Below are positions 1 to 5,904 of a stretch of DNA of 7,374 bases, in pieces. The stretch covers positions 1-7,374 of the forward strand of contig JAHDGN010000158.1 of NCBI GenBank assembly GCA_020627645.1. The letters run 5' to 3'. How positions within the stretch are numbered: position 1 is the first letter of the stretch; each line of letters begins with the position of its first letter. This DNA comes from Akkermansiaceae bacterium (lineage in GTDB: Bacteria; Verrucomicrobiota; Verrucomicrobiia; Verrucomicrobiales; Akkermansiaceae). The notes under the pieces are model-generated. The model was not told the DNA's origin and did not search any database. It was given only the letters and a program-made list of their open reading frames with translations. A program made the translations under genes and the position numbers.

Positions 1-33
1 ACTGAAAAAAATTTATTTAAGAAACCCGAAATT

Positions 34-870
34 TTAGCAATGACAGCGCACTAGGTTGTTCGCGTTGAGAAACTTGCAGATTTTATTGGCACCATGTTTG
101 GTGCGTGAGAAAACGATGGTGAGTCCTTTTCCTTTTTGTTCGTTGAGGTGTTGCAGGAGCAGTTGGTTTTTGGATTCTTTGTCGGTGAAGCAGACTTCTT
201 GGTCGACTTTTTCGGCGGTGGTTTTCTCTGGGGTGATGGTGACGGTTTTGGGGTTTTGGAGAATGGAGTGGGCGAGGTCTTTGATGGTTGGGGGGAGGGT
301 GGCGGAAAAAAAGAGTGATTGTTTTTTTGCGGGGAGAGTAGCGATGATTTTTTTGACATCGCGGAGGAAGCCCATGTCGAGCATGCGGTCGACCTCATCG
401 AGGACGAAGTGTTGGACGTTGTTGAGGTTGATATCTCCTTCGTTGATATGGTCGAGGAGTCTTCCAGGGCAAGCGACAAGTATGTCAACACCGGGTTTGA
501 GGGTTCGGATCTGAGGGTTTTTATTCACGCCTCCGATGACGAGAGCTTGAGAGAGCTTAAGGTGTTTGCCGTAGGTTTGGAAACTGTCGGCGATCTGATT
601 GGCGAGTTCTCGGGTGGGGGTGAGAACGAGGACTCGAGCTGATTTTGGGGAGGTTCTTTGGGGGGATTTGTGGAGGGCGTGGAGAATAGGGAGAGAGAAG
701 GCGGCGGTCTTACCAGTGCCGGTTTGGGCGATGCCTAGAAGATCGTGTCCTTGTAACAGGGGTGGGATGGATTGGGCCTGAATGGGGGATGGGGTAATGT
801 AGTTTTGGCTGGCGAGGGCGCGCTGGATGGGTTCGGCAAGAGCGAGATCCGTGAATTTAAGTTGGTTCAT
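34..870 (-). CDS. DEAD-box RNA helicase, RhlE-like, truncated at the C-terminus
   Basis: ATP-dependent RNA helicase of the DEAD-box family, a cytoplasmic RNA-remodelling enzyme. Counting from Met at 870, the 278 residues show the Q motif (PIQ at 29-31), Walker A AQTGTGKT (48-55), PTRELA (85-90), GG (113-114), PGR (135-137), a DEVD box (158-161, where DEAD is usual), SAT (189-191) and the start of domain 2 with IVFSRTK (252-258). It then ends abruptly in VRCHC. The HGNKSQ-like segment, motif V (ATDIAARG-like) and motif VI (HRIGRTGR-like) are absent, so the protein is roughly 100 or more residues short of the family core and should not be a working helicase as read. An open frame extends upstream to 1053, but that 61-residue proline-rich extension is not helicase-like; MNQLKFTDL matches the normal family start. 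Family assignment is secure; whether the truncation is real, an insertion junction or an assembly effect is not. Confidence 0.85.
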   Translation of the reverse strand: MNQLKFTDLALAEPIQRALASQNYITPSPIQAQSIPPLLQGHDLLGIAQTGTGKTAAFSLPILHALHKSPQRTSPKSARVLVLTPTRELANQIADSFQTYGKHLKLSQALVIGGVNKNPQIRTLKPGVDILVACPGRLLDHINEGDINLNNVQHFVLDEVDRMLDMGFLRDVKKIIATLPAKKQSLFFSATLPPTIKDLAHSILQNPKTVTITPEKTTAEKVDQEVCFTDKESKNQLLLQHLNEQKGKGLTIVFSRTKHGANKICKFLNANNLVRCHC

Positions 871-1110
871 TTGGCTTGGGTTTGCTGGATTGGGCAGATG
901 AGCCGTCAGCGAATTTCGACGAGGATTTTTGGTGATCCGGAGCCAATCTCTCGTCGATGGGAAAGGGTGGGGATATTCCGGATCTGTCGGCCCGGTGCGG
1001 GGGAGGGGTAGCTGGTTATGATGGGATAGCAAGGGGAAAGGTGTTCTTATCATAAGGATGGGAATACTGGAGGGTTGATTTTTCGCTGAGGGAAGGGCAT
1101 CCTAGACGCA
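871..1110. promoter_or_regulatory. Divergent intergenic region between helicase and lipoprotein genes
   Basis: These 240 bases lie between two divergent starts and must carry both promoters if neither gene is read from elsewhere. The only structure I see is the odd-centred palindrome CTTATCATAAG at 1046-1056, which also contains a TATCAT that could act as a -10 for the plus-strand gene. No convincing -35 or Shine-Dalgarno sequence is visible for either gene. The open minus-strand frame through this region is judged non-coding. Confidence 0.3.
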
Positions 1111-1707
1111 ATGAAGAAGTTCATTCTTTCCCTCCCCGTTGCCCTGACTTTGGTTGGTGTTTTTTTGATGAGTTGTGTGACCCAAGAGCCGCATATTGCA
1201 AGTGGTTCTTATGGTTCAACCATGTCTGTTAAGAGAGGTGCTTTGCCTCAGAATACTGCGATGTGGTTGAAGAATTCGAGTCAGGTCACCTGGTTACCTC
1301 GTCAGGTGAGCGGGCGTGTAGACGGCGCGACGGCATTAGATAATATTCGTCAGGCTGCTGCTGGTCAGGCTGTGAAGAGGAGTTCTTATGGGACCGCGCC
1401 AGGAGGTTATGTGAAGTTGGATCCTCGAATGTTGCGTGCGATGAAAATCTTGGTGCAAGAAGGGTATCGAATCCGGGTTACTTCGATGGCGGGTGCTTCT
1501 CATAGTCGGACGTCACGGCACTATGCAGGTTTGGCGTTTGATGTTGATTTTATCAATGGGGTGAAGGTTGGATATAGTAACCCCTACTGGAGGAAATTTT
1601 TAGCAAGGTGCCGAGAGTTGGGGGCGACGGAAACATTGGGTCCGGGAGACAAAGGACATTCTTCTCATGTTCATGCTGCTTGGCCAAGAGTAGTGCCATT
1701 GAGGTAA
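1111..1707 (+). CDS. LAS/M15-like zinc peptidase lipoprotein
   Basis: Predicted envelope lipoprotein of 198 residues. The N-terminus is a short lysine-bearing signal peptide with a hydrophobic core and lipobox LMSC, giving Cys22 as the lipidated residue. Residues 23-95 have no recognised fold. The C-terminal half carries the zinc-site signature of LAS-fold peptidases (M15-type D,D-carboxypeptidases and relatives): SRHYAGLAFD, i.e. HxxGxAxD with His137 and Asp144, then HSSHVH with His186 and His188, the last being the likely third zinc ligand. Known relatives cut peptide bonds in peptidoglycan stem peptides, so a cell-wall remodelling role in the periplasm is the reasonable inference; substrate and activity are not shown. 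It appears monocistronic, with a hairpin terminator about 40 bp downstream. A purine-rich GAGGGAAGG sits about 16 bases before the ATG, too far for a typical ribosome site. Confidence is high for lipoprotein and fold, moderate for activity. Confidence 0.75.
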   Translation: MKKFILSLPVALTLVGVFLMSCVTQEPHIASGSYGSTMSVKRGALPQNTAMWLKNSSQVTWLPRQVSGRVDGATALDNIRQAAAGQAVKRSSYGTAPGGYVKLDPRMLRAMKILVQEGYRIRVTSMAGASHSRTSRHYAGLAFDVDFINGVKVGYSNPYWRKFLARCRELGATETLGPGDKGHSSHVHAAWPRVVPLR

Positions 1708-1744
1708 AAGGGTGGTGTCCTTAACGGAGGATCAATTCAGTTTC

Positions 1745-1775
1745 AAGATTCATTGGTCTCAATGAATCTTTTTTT
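1745..1775 (+). terminator. Rho-independent terminator after the lipoprotein gene
   Basis: A perfect 11-bp stem, AAGATTCATTG pairing with CAATGAATCTT, encloses a GTCT loop (1756-1759) and runs into seven Ts (1769-1775). It lies about 38 bases after the lipoprotein stop codon and before the putative promoter of the next block, separating two plus-strand transcription units. The stem is AT-rich, so termination may be moderate. Confidence 0.85.
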
Positions 1776-1785
1776 GTGAAAAAAG

Positions 1786-1824
1786 TTGACCTATCGATAG
1801 GTAGTTGTGATAGGTGTGTTGACC
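1786..1824 (+). promoter_or_regulatory. Putative TetR-type operator and promoter
   Basis: The segment contains a perfect 14-bp palindrome, ACCTATCGATAGGT, at 1789-1802. It overlaps a possible -35 hexamer TTGACC (1786-1791); at 17-bp spacing the -10 position reads GATAGG (1809-1814), a poor match. GATAGGT recurs at 1796-1802 and 1809-1815, and GTTGACC at 1785-1791 and 1818-1824, so operator half-sites may be duplicated. Short perfect palindromes placed on promoter elements are typical TetR-family operators, and a TetR-type gene ends this block at 4035-4568. The palindrome is seen directly; the regulator match and the promoter are inferred. Confidence 0.55.
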
Positions 1825-1859
1825 CTTTGAATGAGGAAGGGTTTTAAGATTGTTAAACG

Positions 1860-1899
1860 ATGAAAGAAAAAATATTTAGTTGGGGGGTCTAAGGGGATG
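1860..1899 (+). other. Out-of-frame 5' end of the SDR gene
   Basis: The reductase frame, read upstream of ATG 1897, encodes KKYLVGGSKGM, which is the first beta strand and glycine-rich nucleotide loop of a Rossmann fold. This is cut off by TGA at 1861-1863. ATG at 1860 lies one frame away and as read gives only MKEKIFSWGV followed by TAA. Removing one A from the A6 tract (1867-1872) would join them as MKEKYLVGGSKGM. A second in-frame ATG at 1831 would reach the same segment only through the TGA. No ATG, GTG or TTG lies in frame between the TGA and 1897. Confidence 0.6.
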
Positions 1900-2619
1900 G
1901 CTTTGGCAACGGCGAAGAGGTTAGTGAAGGCGGGGGTTTCTGTGACTCTTGTCGCAAGGGGGAGGGAGGGGCTTGATGATGCTAGGGGGGTGCTTAGTGA
2001 AGTTGGGTCAGCAACTATTGAGACGATTGAGTGTGATCTTTATGATGGAGAACAGGTCAATCAGTTGATTGAAGCAATTCGGAGTGAGCGACGTCATATC
2101 GCTGGTTTGGTGAACGCGGCAGGGTATTTCGCCCCCAAACCATTTTTGGAGCAATCGCAGGAAGATTACCGAGCTTATCACGATCTCAATGAAGCGATCT
2201 TTTTCATTACGCAAGCTGTGGCTGAAAATATGAAAAAAAATGAAGGAGGCTCAATTGTGAATATTGGATCGATGTGGGCAAAGCAGGCGGTTAAGGCGAC
2301 TCCATCGAGTTCATATTCGATGGCGAAAGCGGGCCTTCATGCTCTCACTCAACATCTGGCGATGGAGTTGGGTGATTATGGAATTCGGGTCAATGCGGTA
2401 TCTCCTGCGGTTGTTGTGACGACGATTTACAAGTCCTTTATCGAGGAAGATCAGATCGAAGAATCACTGGCCGGGTTTGATGGTTTTCATCCGATCGGGC
2501 GTGTGGGGAGGCCGGATGATGTAGCTGCCTCCATTGAGTTGCTTTTAAGTGATGATGCTTCGTGGGTTACCGGGGCTATCTGGGATATTGATGGTGGTGT
2601 GATGGCAGGAAGAAACTAA
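1897..2619 (+). CDS. Short-chain dehydrogenase/reductase (SDR), 5' end frameshifted
   Basis: NAD(P)H-dependent oxidoreductase of the classical SDR family, probably a cytosolic tetramer reducing a carbonyl group; the substrate cannot be read from the sequence. From ATG 1897 the 240 residues include NAAG (73-76), Asn98 of the active-site tetrad, Ser125, and Tyr140 with Lys144 in the YxxxK motif, then RVNAVSP (164-170) and the C-terminal GRVGRPDDVA and IDGG segments of the FabG-like group. The nucleotide-binding loop is missing from this start: GGSKGM is encoded just upstream but is out of reach of any normal start codon. If the frame were restored from 1860 the protein would be 252 residues, a usual SDR length. 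As read it would probably be inactive. It begins a cluster with an AhpD-like gene 6 bp downstream, and likely responds to the TetR-type regulator at the end of the cluster. Confidence 0.8.
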   Translation: MALATAKRLVKAGVSVTLVARGREGLDDARGVLSEVGSATIETIECDLYDGEQVNQLIEAIRSERRHIAGLVNAAGYFAPKPFLEQSQEDYRAYHDLNEAIFFITQAVAENMKKNEGGSIVNIGSMWAKQAVKATPSSSYSMAKAGLHALTQHLAMELGDYGIRVNAVSPAVVVTTIYKSFIEEDQIEESLAGFDGFHPIGRVGRPDDVAASIELLLSDDASWVTGAIWDIDGGVMAGRN

Positions 2620-2625
2620 CTTGGA

Positions 2626-2928
2626 ATGAATATGTTTTCTAACGACAATCTCAAAAAGTTACCAAAACTAGAAGCAGCAGAGGAAGCTACTCAGGCATTT
2701 TGGAATTACAGTAAAGCGGTTTTTCAGGACGGGGCAATTCCCAAAAAGTATAAAGAGCTTATGGCGGTTGCTGTGGGATTGACGACTCAGTGTGGCTATT
2801 GCATTGATTTCCATCGCGATTCCGCCCGCAAAGAAGGAGCTACGGATGAAGAGTTGGCTGAAGTAACTCATATTGCTGCTGCGATTCGAGCGGGAGGAGC
2901 GATTACGCATGGAACTCACCTATTTTAG
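2626..2928 (+). CDS. AhpD-like carboxymuconolactone decarboxylase-family protein
   Basis: Small all-helical protein of 100 residues of the CMD/AhpD superfamily. It has the redox signature CGYCIDFH (Cys56, Cys59, His63) preceded by Glu44 in KELMAVAVG, matching the E...CxxCxxxH proton-relay and thiol arrangement known from AhpD. Relatives with the CxxC pair act as thiol peroxidases or disulfide reductases; those without it act as lactone decarboxylases. The intact CxxC therefore favours a thiol-redox role, but the partner is unknown. It starts 6 bases after the SDR stop and is surely co-transcribed. A second ATG at 2632, with TTGGA six to eight bases upstream, is an alternative start that would drop two residues. 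The length is normal for a single-domain member. Confidence 0.8.
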   Translation: MNMFSNDNLKKLPKLEAAEEATQAFWNYSKAVFQDGAIPKKYKELMAVAVGLTTQCGYCIDFHRDSARKEGATDEELAEVTHIAAAIRAGGAITHGTHLF

Positions 2929-3105
2929 AGCTTTCCCAATAGAAGACGTTTTCGATTCGCACATTCTGCAGAAATTTCACAAGTTTTCTTGATTGAAGTC
3001 GGTTGCCTGAGAGGTCATCGAGAGAAATTGAGTTTTTTCGTATCGGGGTAGGGAATTTTTATAGGGTTTCAAATTGTTGGCTATTTCTGATCATCTGTTC
3101 TGGAA
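2929..3105 (+). other. Intergenic gap within the SDR-TetR block
   Basis: These 177 bases separate the AhpD-like gene from the methyltransferase gene. They hold no gene that I can support and no terminator hairpin. The only symmetric element is TTCTGCAGAA at 2964-2973. The size of the gap leaves room for a second promoter, so the four genes may form two transcription units. Confidence 0.35.
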
Positions 3106-4038
3106 GTGTCTCACTTTACGATTTCAGAATTACTTAAGCGGTATCCGAAAATTTTGGCTGAATGTGCGGTCTATGAACCTCTTAGTCGGATTTCGGGCGT
3201 GAATTTACATCCGACACTTTTCACTTCTCCTCTTATTTACAAGAATCACCCTAATCATGATGATCTCAAGGGAGTGTATGAAAGCTATCTGCGAATTGCT
3301 GAAAAATACGGTCTCCCGATTCTTCTGACCGCCCCCACTTGGAGGCTTGATCATGAGCGGATTGGCGATGCAGGGGTGTCTCGAGGTATCAATTCTGATG
3401 CGGTTGATTTTATGGTCAGTTTAAAGGAGGAATTTTCGCCAACGGTTCCGGTGGTTGTTGGAGCATTGGTAGGCCCGAGGAATGACTGCTATCGAGCGGA
3501 TCTTGCTTTGAGTTCGGATGAATCCTATCGATTTCATTCAGCTCAGTTGAATGAGTTAGTGAATTCTAAGGCTGATTTGATTTTGGCACAGACGATGCCA
3601 GCGGTGTCTGAAGCACACGGGATTGCTCGACTTTGTTCTGAATTGGATCACCCTTATGTTTTAAGTTTTTGTACGGGAGTTGATGGTCGAGTTCTTGATG
3701 GGAAGGCTCTTAATGAGGCTTTTTGTGAGATTGACGAGGATGAGAATGTCGTTCGACGTCCAGAGGGTTACTTCGTGAATTGTACCCATCCCAATTTTCA
3801 TCTTGGATCTTATGATCCAGGGCAACTTGGTCGGTTGATTGGGATTCAGGCAAATGGTTCGTCAAAAGATGTGTGCGATCTAGATGGTAAATCTGAAACG
3901 GTCGCTGATGATCTAAAGAGTTGGTCCGAGGCGATGGGTTTGTTTCATCGTGATTATGATGTAAAAGTTTTAGGTGGCTGTTGCGGGACATCAGCTCAGC
4001 ATTTAGAAGCGTTGGCGGATTTGCCATCAATTGTATGA
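3106..4038 (+). CDS. Homocysteine S-methyltransferase-family protein
   Basis: Zinc-dependent methyltransferase of the homocysteine S-methyltransferase family (the fold of BHMT, MmuM and the N-terminus of MetH), 310 residues, cytosolic. The zinc ligands are visible: Cys226 in YFVNCTHP and the pair Cys292-Cys293 in LGGCCGT near the C-terminus, at the family's usual spacing. TAPTW (75-79) and GALVGPRND (119-127) match expected barrel strands. The N-terminal DGAMGT-type motif is replaced by AECAVYEPL (18-26), which marks a divergent subgroup, so the methyl donor (S-methylmethionine, a betaine or another compound) and even homocysteine as acceptor are not certain. The start is GTG: an in-frame TGA at 3088-3090 rules out longer forms, and no good ribosome site is present. 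The stop overlaps the TetR start as ATGA, indicating translational coupling. Confidence 0.82.
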   Translation: MSHFTISELLKRYPKILAECAVYEPLSRISGVNLHPTLFTSPLIYKNHPNHDDLKGVYESYLRIAEKYGLPILLTAPTWRLDHERIGDAGVSRGINSDAVDFMVSLKEEFSPTVPVVVGALVGPRNDCYRADLALSSDESYRFHSAQLNELVNSKADLILAQTMPAVSEAHGIARLCSELDHPYVLSFCTGVDGRVLDGKALNEAFCEIDEDENVVRRPEGYFVNCTHPNFHLGSYDPGQLGRLIGIQANGSSKDVCDLDGKSETVADDLKSWSEAMGLFHRDYDVKVLGGCCGTSAQHLEALADLPSIV

Positions 4039-4568
4039 GTGATACACGAACAAAGATTTTGGATTTTGCTGAGGAGGCGGTTTGCAAGGGGGGGACCGGA
4101 GCATTTAGTTTTCGAACCATTGCGGATGCTTTGGATATCAAAAGCTCGTCTGTTCACTATCATTTTGAAAATAAGGATGATCTGATCTGTGCGCTGGCTG
4201 AACGGTATCATCGGGAATTTTTTGATTTGATTGGGGAACCGGTCGCGAGGGGAGGTTTGAAGCGATACTTTTCGGCTTTTCAGGAGGCGATTGGAGAGGG
4301 GGATGGCGCTTGTTTTTGTGGAGTTTTGGCGGGTGAGTATAGCTTATTGAGTGAAAAGGTTCGGGACCTGCTAGGAAACTTTCAGGGTGATAACCTTCAG
4401 TGGCTGGAGTCGCTGTTTCGTGGTTTAGGTGAAGGAGCTGGAGAGAGTCAGCGGAAGGCGAGGCTTGTGTTTTCGAGTTTGGAAGGGGCGATTCTTTTTT
4501 CGAGAGTTCAGGGGGCGGCTGACTATTTGAACCAGGTGATCCGAGATTTGAAAAAGGACGTTGGTTAG
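4035..4568 (+). CDS. TetR/AcrR-family transcriptional regulator
   Basis: DNA-binding repressor of 177 residues. The N-terminal helix-turn-helix is clear: SFRTIADALDIKSSSVHYHF (25-44) followed by ENKDDL, the canonical TetR pattern. The C-terminal ligand domain includes CFCGVLAGE (93-101), a two-cysteine segment like the CxCGxLA stretch of some TetR/AcrR regulators, so thiol- or electrophile-sensing is possible but unproven. An upstream in-frame ATG at 3981 lies inside the methyltransferase gene and adds 18 residues unlike a TetR start; ATG 4035, in an ATGA overlap with the methyltransferase stop, is preferred. By position it probably represses its own cluster through the palindrome at 1789-1802. 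Its stop overlaps the stop of the convergent radical SAM gene by 4 bp. Confidence 0.88.
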   Translation: MSDTRTKILDFAEEAVCKGGTGAFSFRTIADALDIKSSSVHYHFENKDDLICALAERYHREFFDLIGEPVARGGLKRYFSAFQEAIGEGDGACFCGVLAGEYSLLSEKVRDLLGNFQGDNLQWLESLFRGLGEGAGESQRKARLVFSSLEGAILFSRVQGAADYLNQVIRDLKKDVG

Positions 4569-5899
4569 GGTGATTTTTTTGTTCGTTGGGCTTTGATTCG
4601 CTTTCTTATTTGCGATCGGAAATTTCGGTATCGTTGTTCGACAAAGCTGGGGTGGTAGATTTTTGAGACCAGCTTGAGGTATCCATTTCTGAGTTGATCA
4701 ATGCTCATGGAGTCGGGTTGAAAGTTGATGTCGAATAGGGTGCACTTTTCGGAGGCATCCTGAGCAAGAATACGTCCTTCTTGGGTGAGCCGATTGTGAA
4801 GTGGTGTCCCAGGGAAGGGGGTGAGGTAGGTAAGTTGGACGTCATAGAGGCCGCTTTGCTGAACGAAATCGAGGACGTTACCGAAGCTTTCGGGGCCGTC
4901 TCCGTCCATGCCAAAGATAAAGCAGCCGTTGACGGTGATTCCATGTTTTTGGATCGTCTCGACCGCTTTAAGATATTGCCCGGTGCGGCGGGCTTTCCAG
5001 TTTGATTTTAGTTCGACTCCGTCCATTGTCGCAAATGTAGGGCTTTCGAATCCAATGAGGATTTGTTGGCACCCGGCGTCACGCATCATTTTGATGAGGT
5101 CTTCGTCATCTGCGATTGAGATGTCCGTTTCGGTGAACCACCGGATATCTTCTTTGGTGAGTGCTTTGGTGAGCGCGCGCCCGTGTTTTTTATCGGCAAA
5201 GGTATTGTCGTCTGCAAATTCAATGAATGGGCGTCGATAGAGTTCTTTGAGGAGTCTTATTTCGGAGATAATGCGGTCGATTGGTTTGGTTCGGAAAATG
5301 GGGGACAGTCGCATGGAGGCGGCGCAGAATTCACAAGAAAGGGGGCAGCCGCGTTGGGTTTGAACTGTAAATCTAGGGTAGCGATCGGCAGAGAGGAGAT
5401 CGAAGCGGGGGATGGGAGAGTTGGAGAAGTTGAAGGGAGGGCGGTCTTTCGCATTGTAGGTTTTTTTGAGTCTGTTTTGGAGGAGGTCATCCATCATTTG
5501 GGGCCAGATTGATTCGCCTTCTCCGATGGCGAGGCAATCGATGTGTTGTTGAGCTTCCTCGGGGCAGAGAGTGGCGTGGAGGCCGCCGAGAATTGTGGTG
5601 GTGCCGATTTCCTTAAATCTAGCGGCGAGTCGGTAGGCTTCTTTGGCAGTGGCAGTGAGGGTGGAGAGGGCGACTGCGTCAAAACGGGTGGGGAGGTTGT
5701 CTTGATCGACGTCCCGAACTTCAAGATATTCGAGAGTGATATCGGGTGGGGTCATTCCGGCGAGGGTGAGCAGGCCGAGTGAGGGGAGGGCTTCAATTTG
5801 TTGAGCTCGTCCGGCGAGACTGGGGAAGCTGAGACCTCTTTGGAGGATCTCTTGGTCGCAGACTCGAAGTCCGCTGATAGCGATGAGGCCTAAGTGCAT
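4565..5899 (-). CDS. B12-binding-domain radical SAM protein
   Basis: Iron-sulfur radical SAM enzyme of 444 residues. Residues 1 to about 150 form a Rossmann-like cobalamin-binding-type domain with GGLHAT (105-110) and an IGEGE segment (125-129); no DxHxxG cobalamin-ligand motif is seen, as is common in this class. The radical SAM core follows, with Cys185, Cys189 and Cys192 in RGCPLSCEFC (CxxxCxxC) binding the 4Fe-4S cluster, then FADDNTF (228-234) and IGFES (282-286) as barrel strands. The C-terminus is strongly basic (425-442). Relatives include cobalamin-dependent methylases and enzymes of hopanoid, bacteriochlorophyll and natural-product pathways; the substrate here cannot be named. It starts 5 bp after the upstream membrane-protein stop, with no visible ribosome site, so coupled translation is likely. 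The family call is firm, the reaction unknown. Confidence 0.85.
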   Translation of the reverse strand: MHLGLIAISGLRVCDQEILQRGLSFPSLAGRAQQIEALPSLGLLTLAGMTPPDITLEYLEVRDVDQDNLPTRFDAVALSTLTATAKEAYRLAARFKEIGTTTILGGLHATLCPEEAQQHIDCLAIGEGESIWPQMMDDLLQNRLKKTYNAKDRPPFNFSNSPIPRFDLLSADRYPRFTVQTQRGCPLSCEFCAASMRLSPIFRTKPIDRIISEIRLLKELYRRPFIEFADDNTFADKKHGRALTKALTKEDIRWFTETDISIADDEDLIKMMRDAGCQQILIGFESPTFATMDGVELKSNWKARRTGQYLKAVETIQKHGITVNGCFIFGMDGDGPESFGNVLDFVQQSGLYDVQLTYLTPFPGTPLHNRLTQEGRILAQDASEKCTLFDINFQPDSMSIDQLRNGYLKLVSKIYHPSFVEQRYRNFRSQIRKRIKAQRTKKSP

Positions 5900-5904
5900 T
5901 TGAG

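Noticed and set aside
319..642. 107-residue plus-strand open frame opposite the helicase
   Set aside because: It is an acidic, low-information complement of the helicase frame with no recognisable domain; the helicase motifs on the other strand are decisive.
871..1053. N-terminal extension of the helicase frame to 1053
   Set aside because: The 61 extra residues are proline-rich and unlike any helicase N-terminus; the family start is at Met 870, and strand skew explains the open frame.
1831..1896. Selenocysteine-type readthrough of the in-frame TGA at 1861 from ATG 1831
   Set aside because: No selenocysteine insertion hairpin was recognised, the position would lie before the Rossmann fold where it has no role, and a one-base change from ATG 1860 explains the frame more simply.
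3524..3532. CCTATCGAT resembling part of the putative operator
   Set aside because: It is a partial match inside the methyltransferase coding sequence without the other half-site, so chance is the best explanation.
4705..5782. Several long open frames on both strands within the radical SAM gene region
   Set aside because: They are alternative-frame shadows with biased composition (Gly/Val-rich or Ser/Pro-rich) and no motifs, while the radical SAM frame carries clear family motifs throughout.
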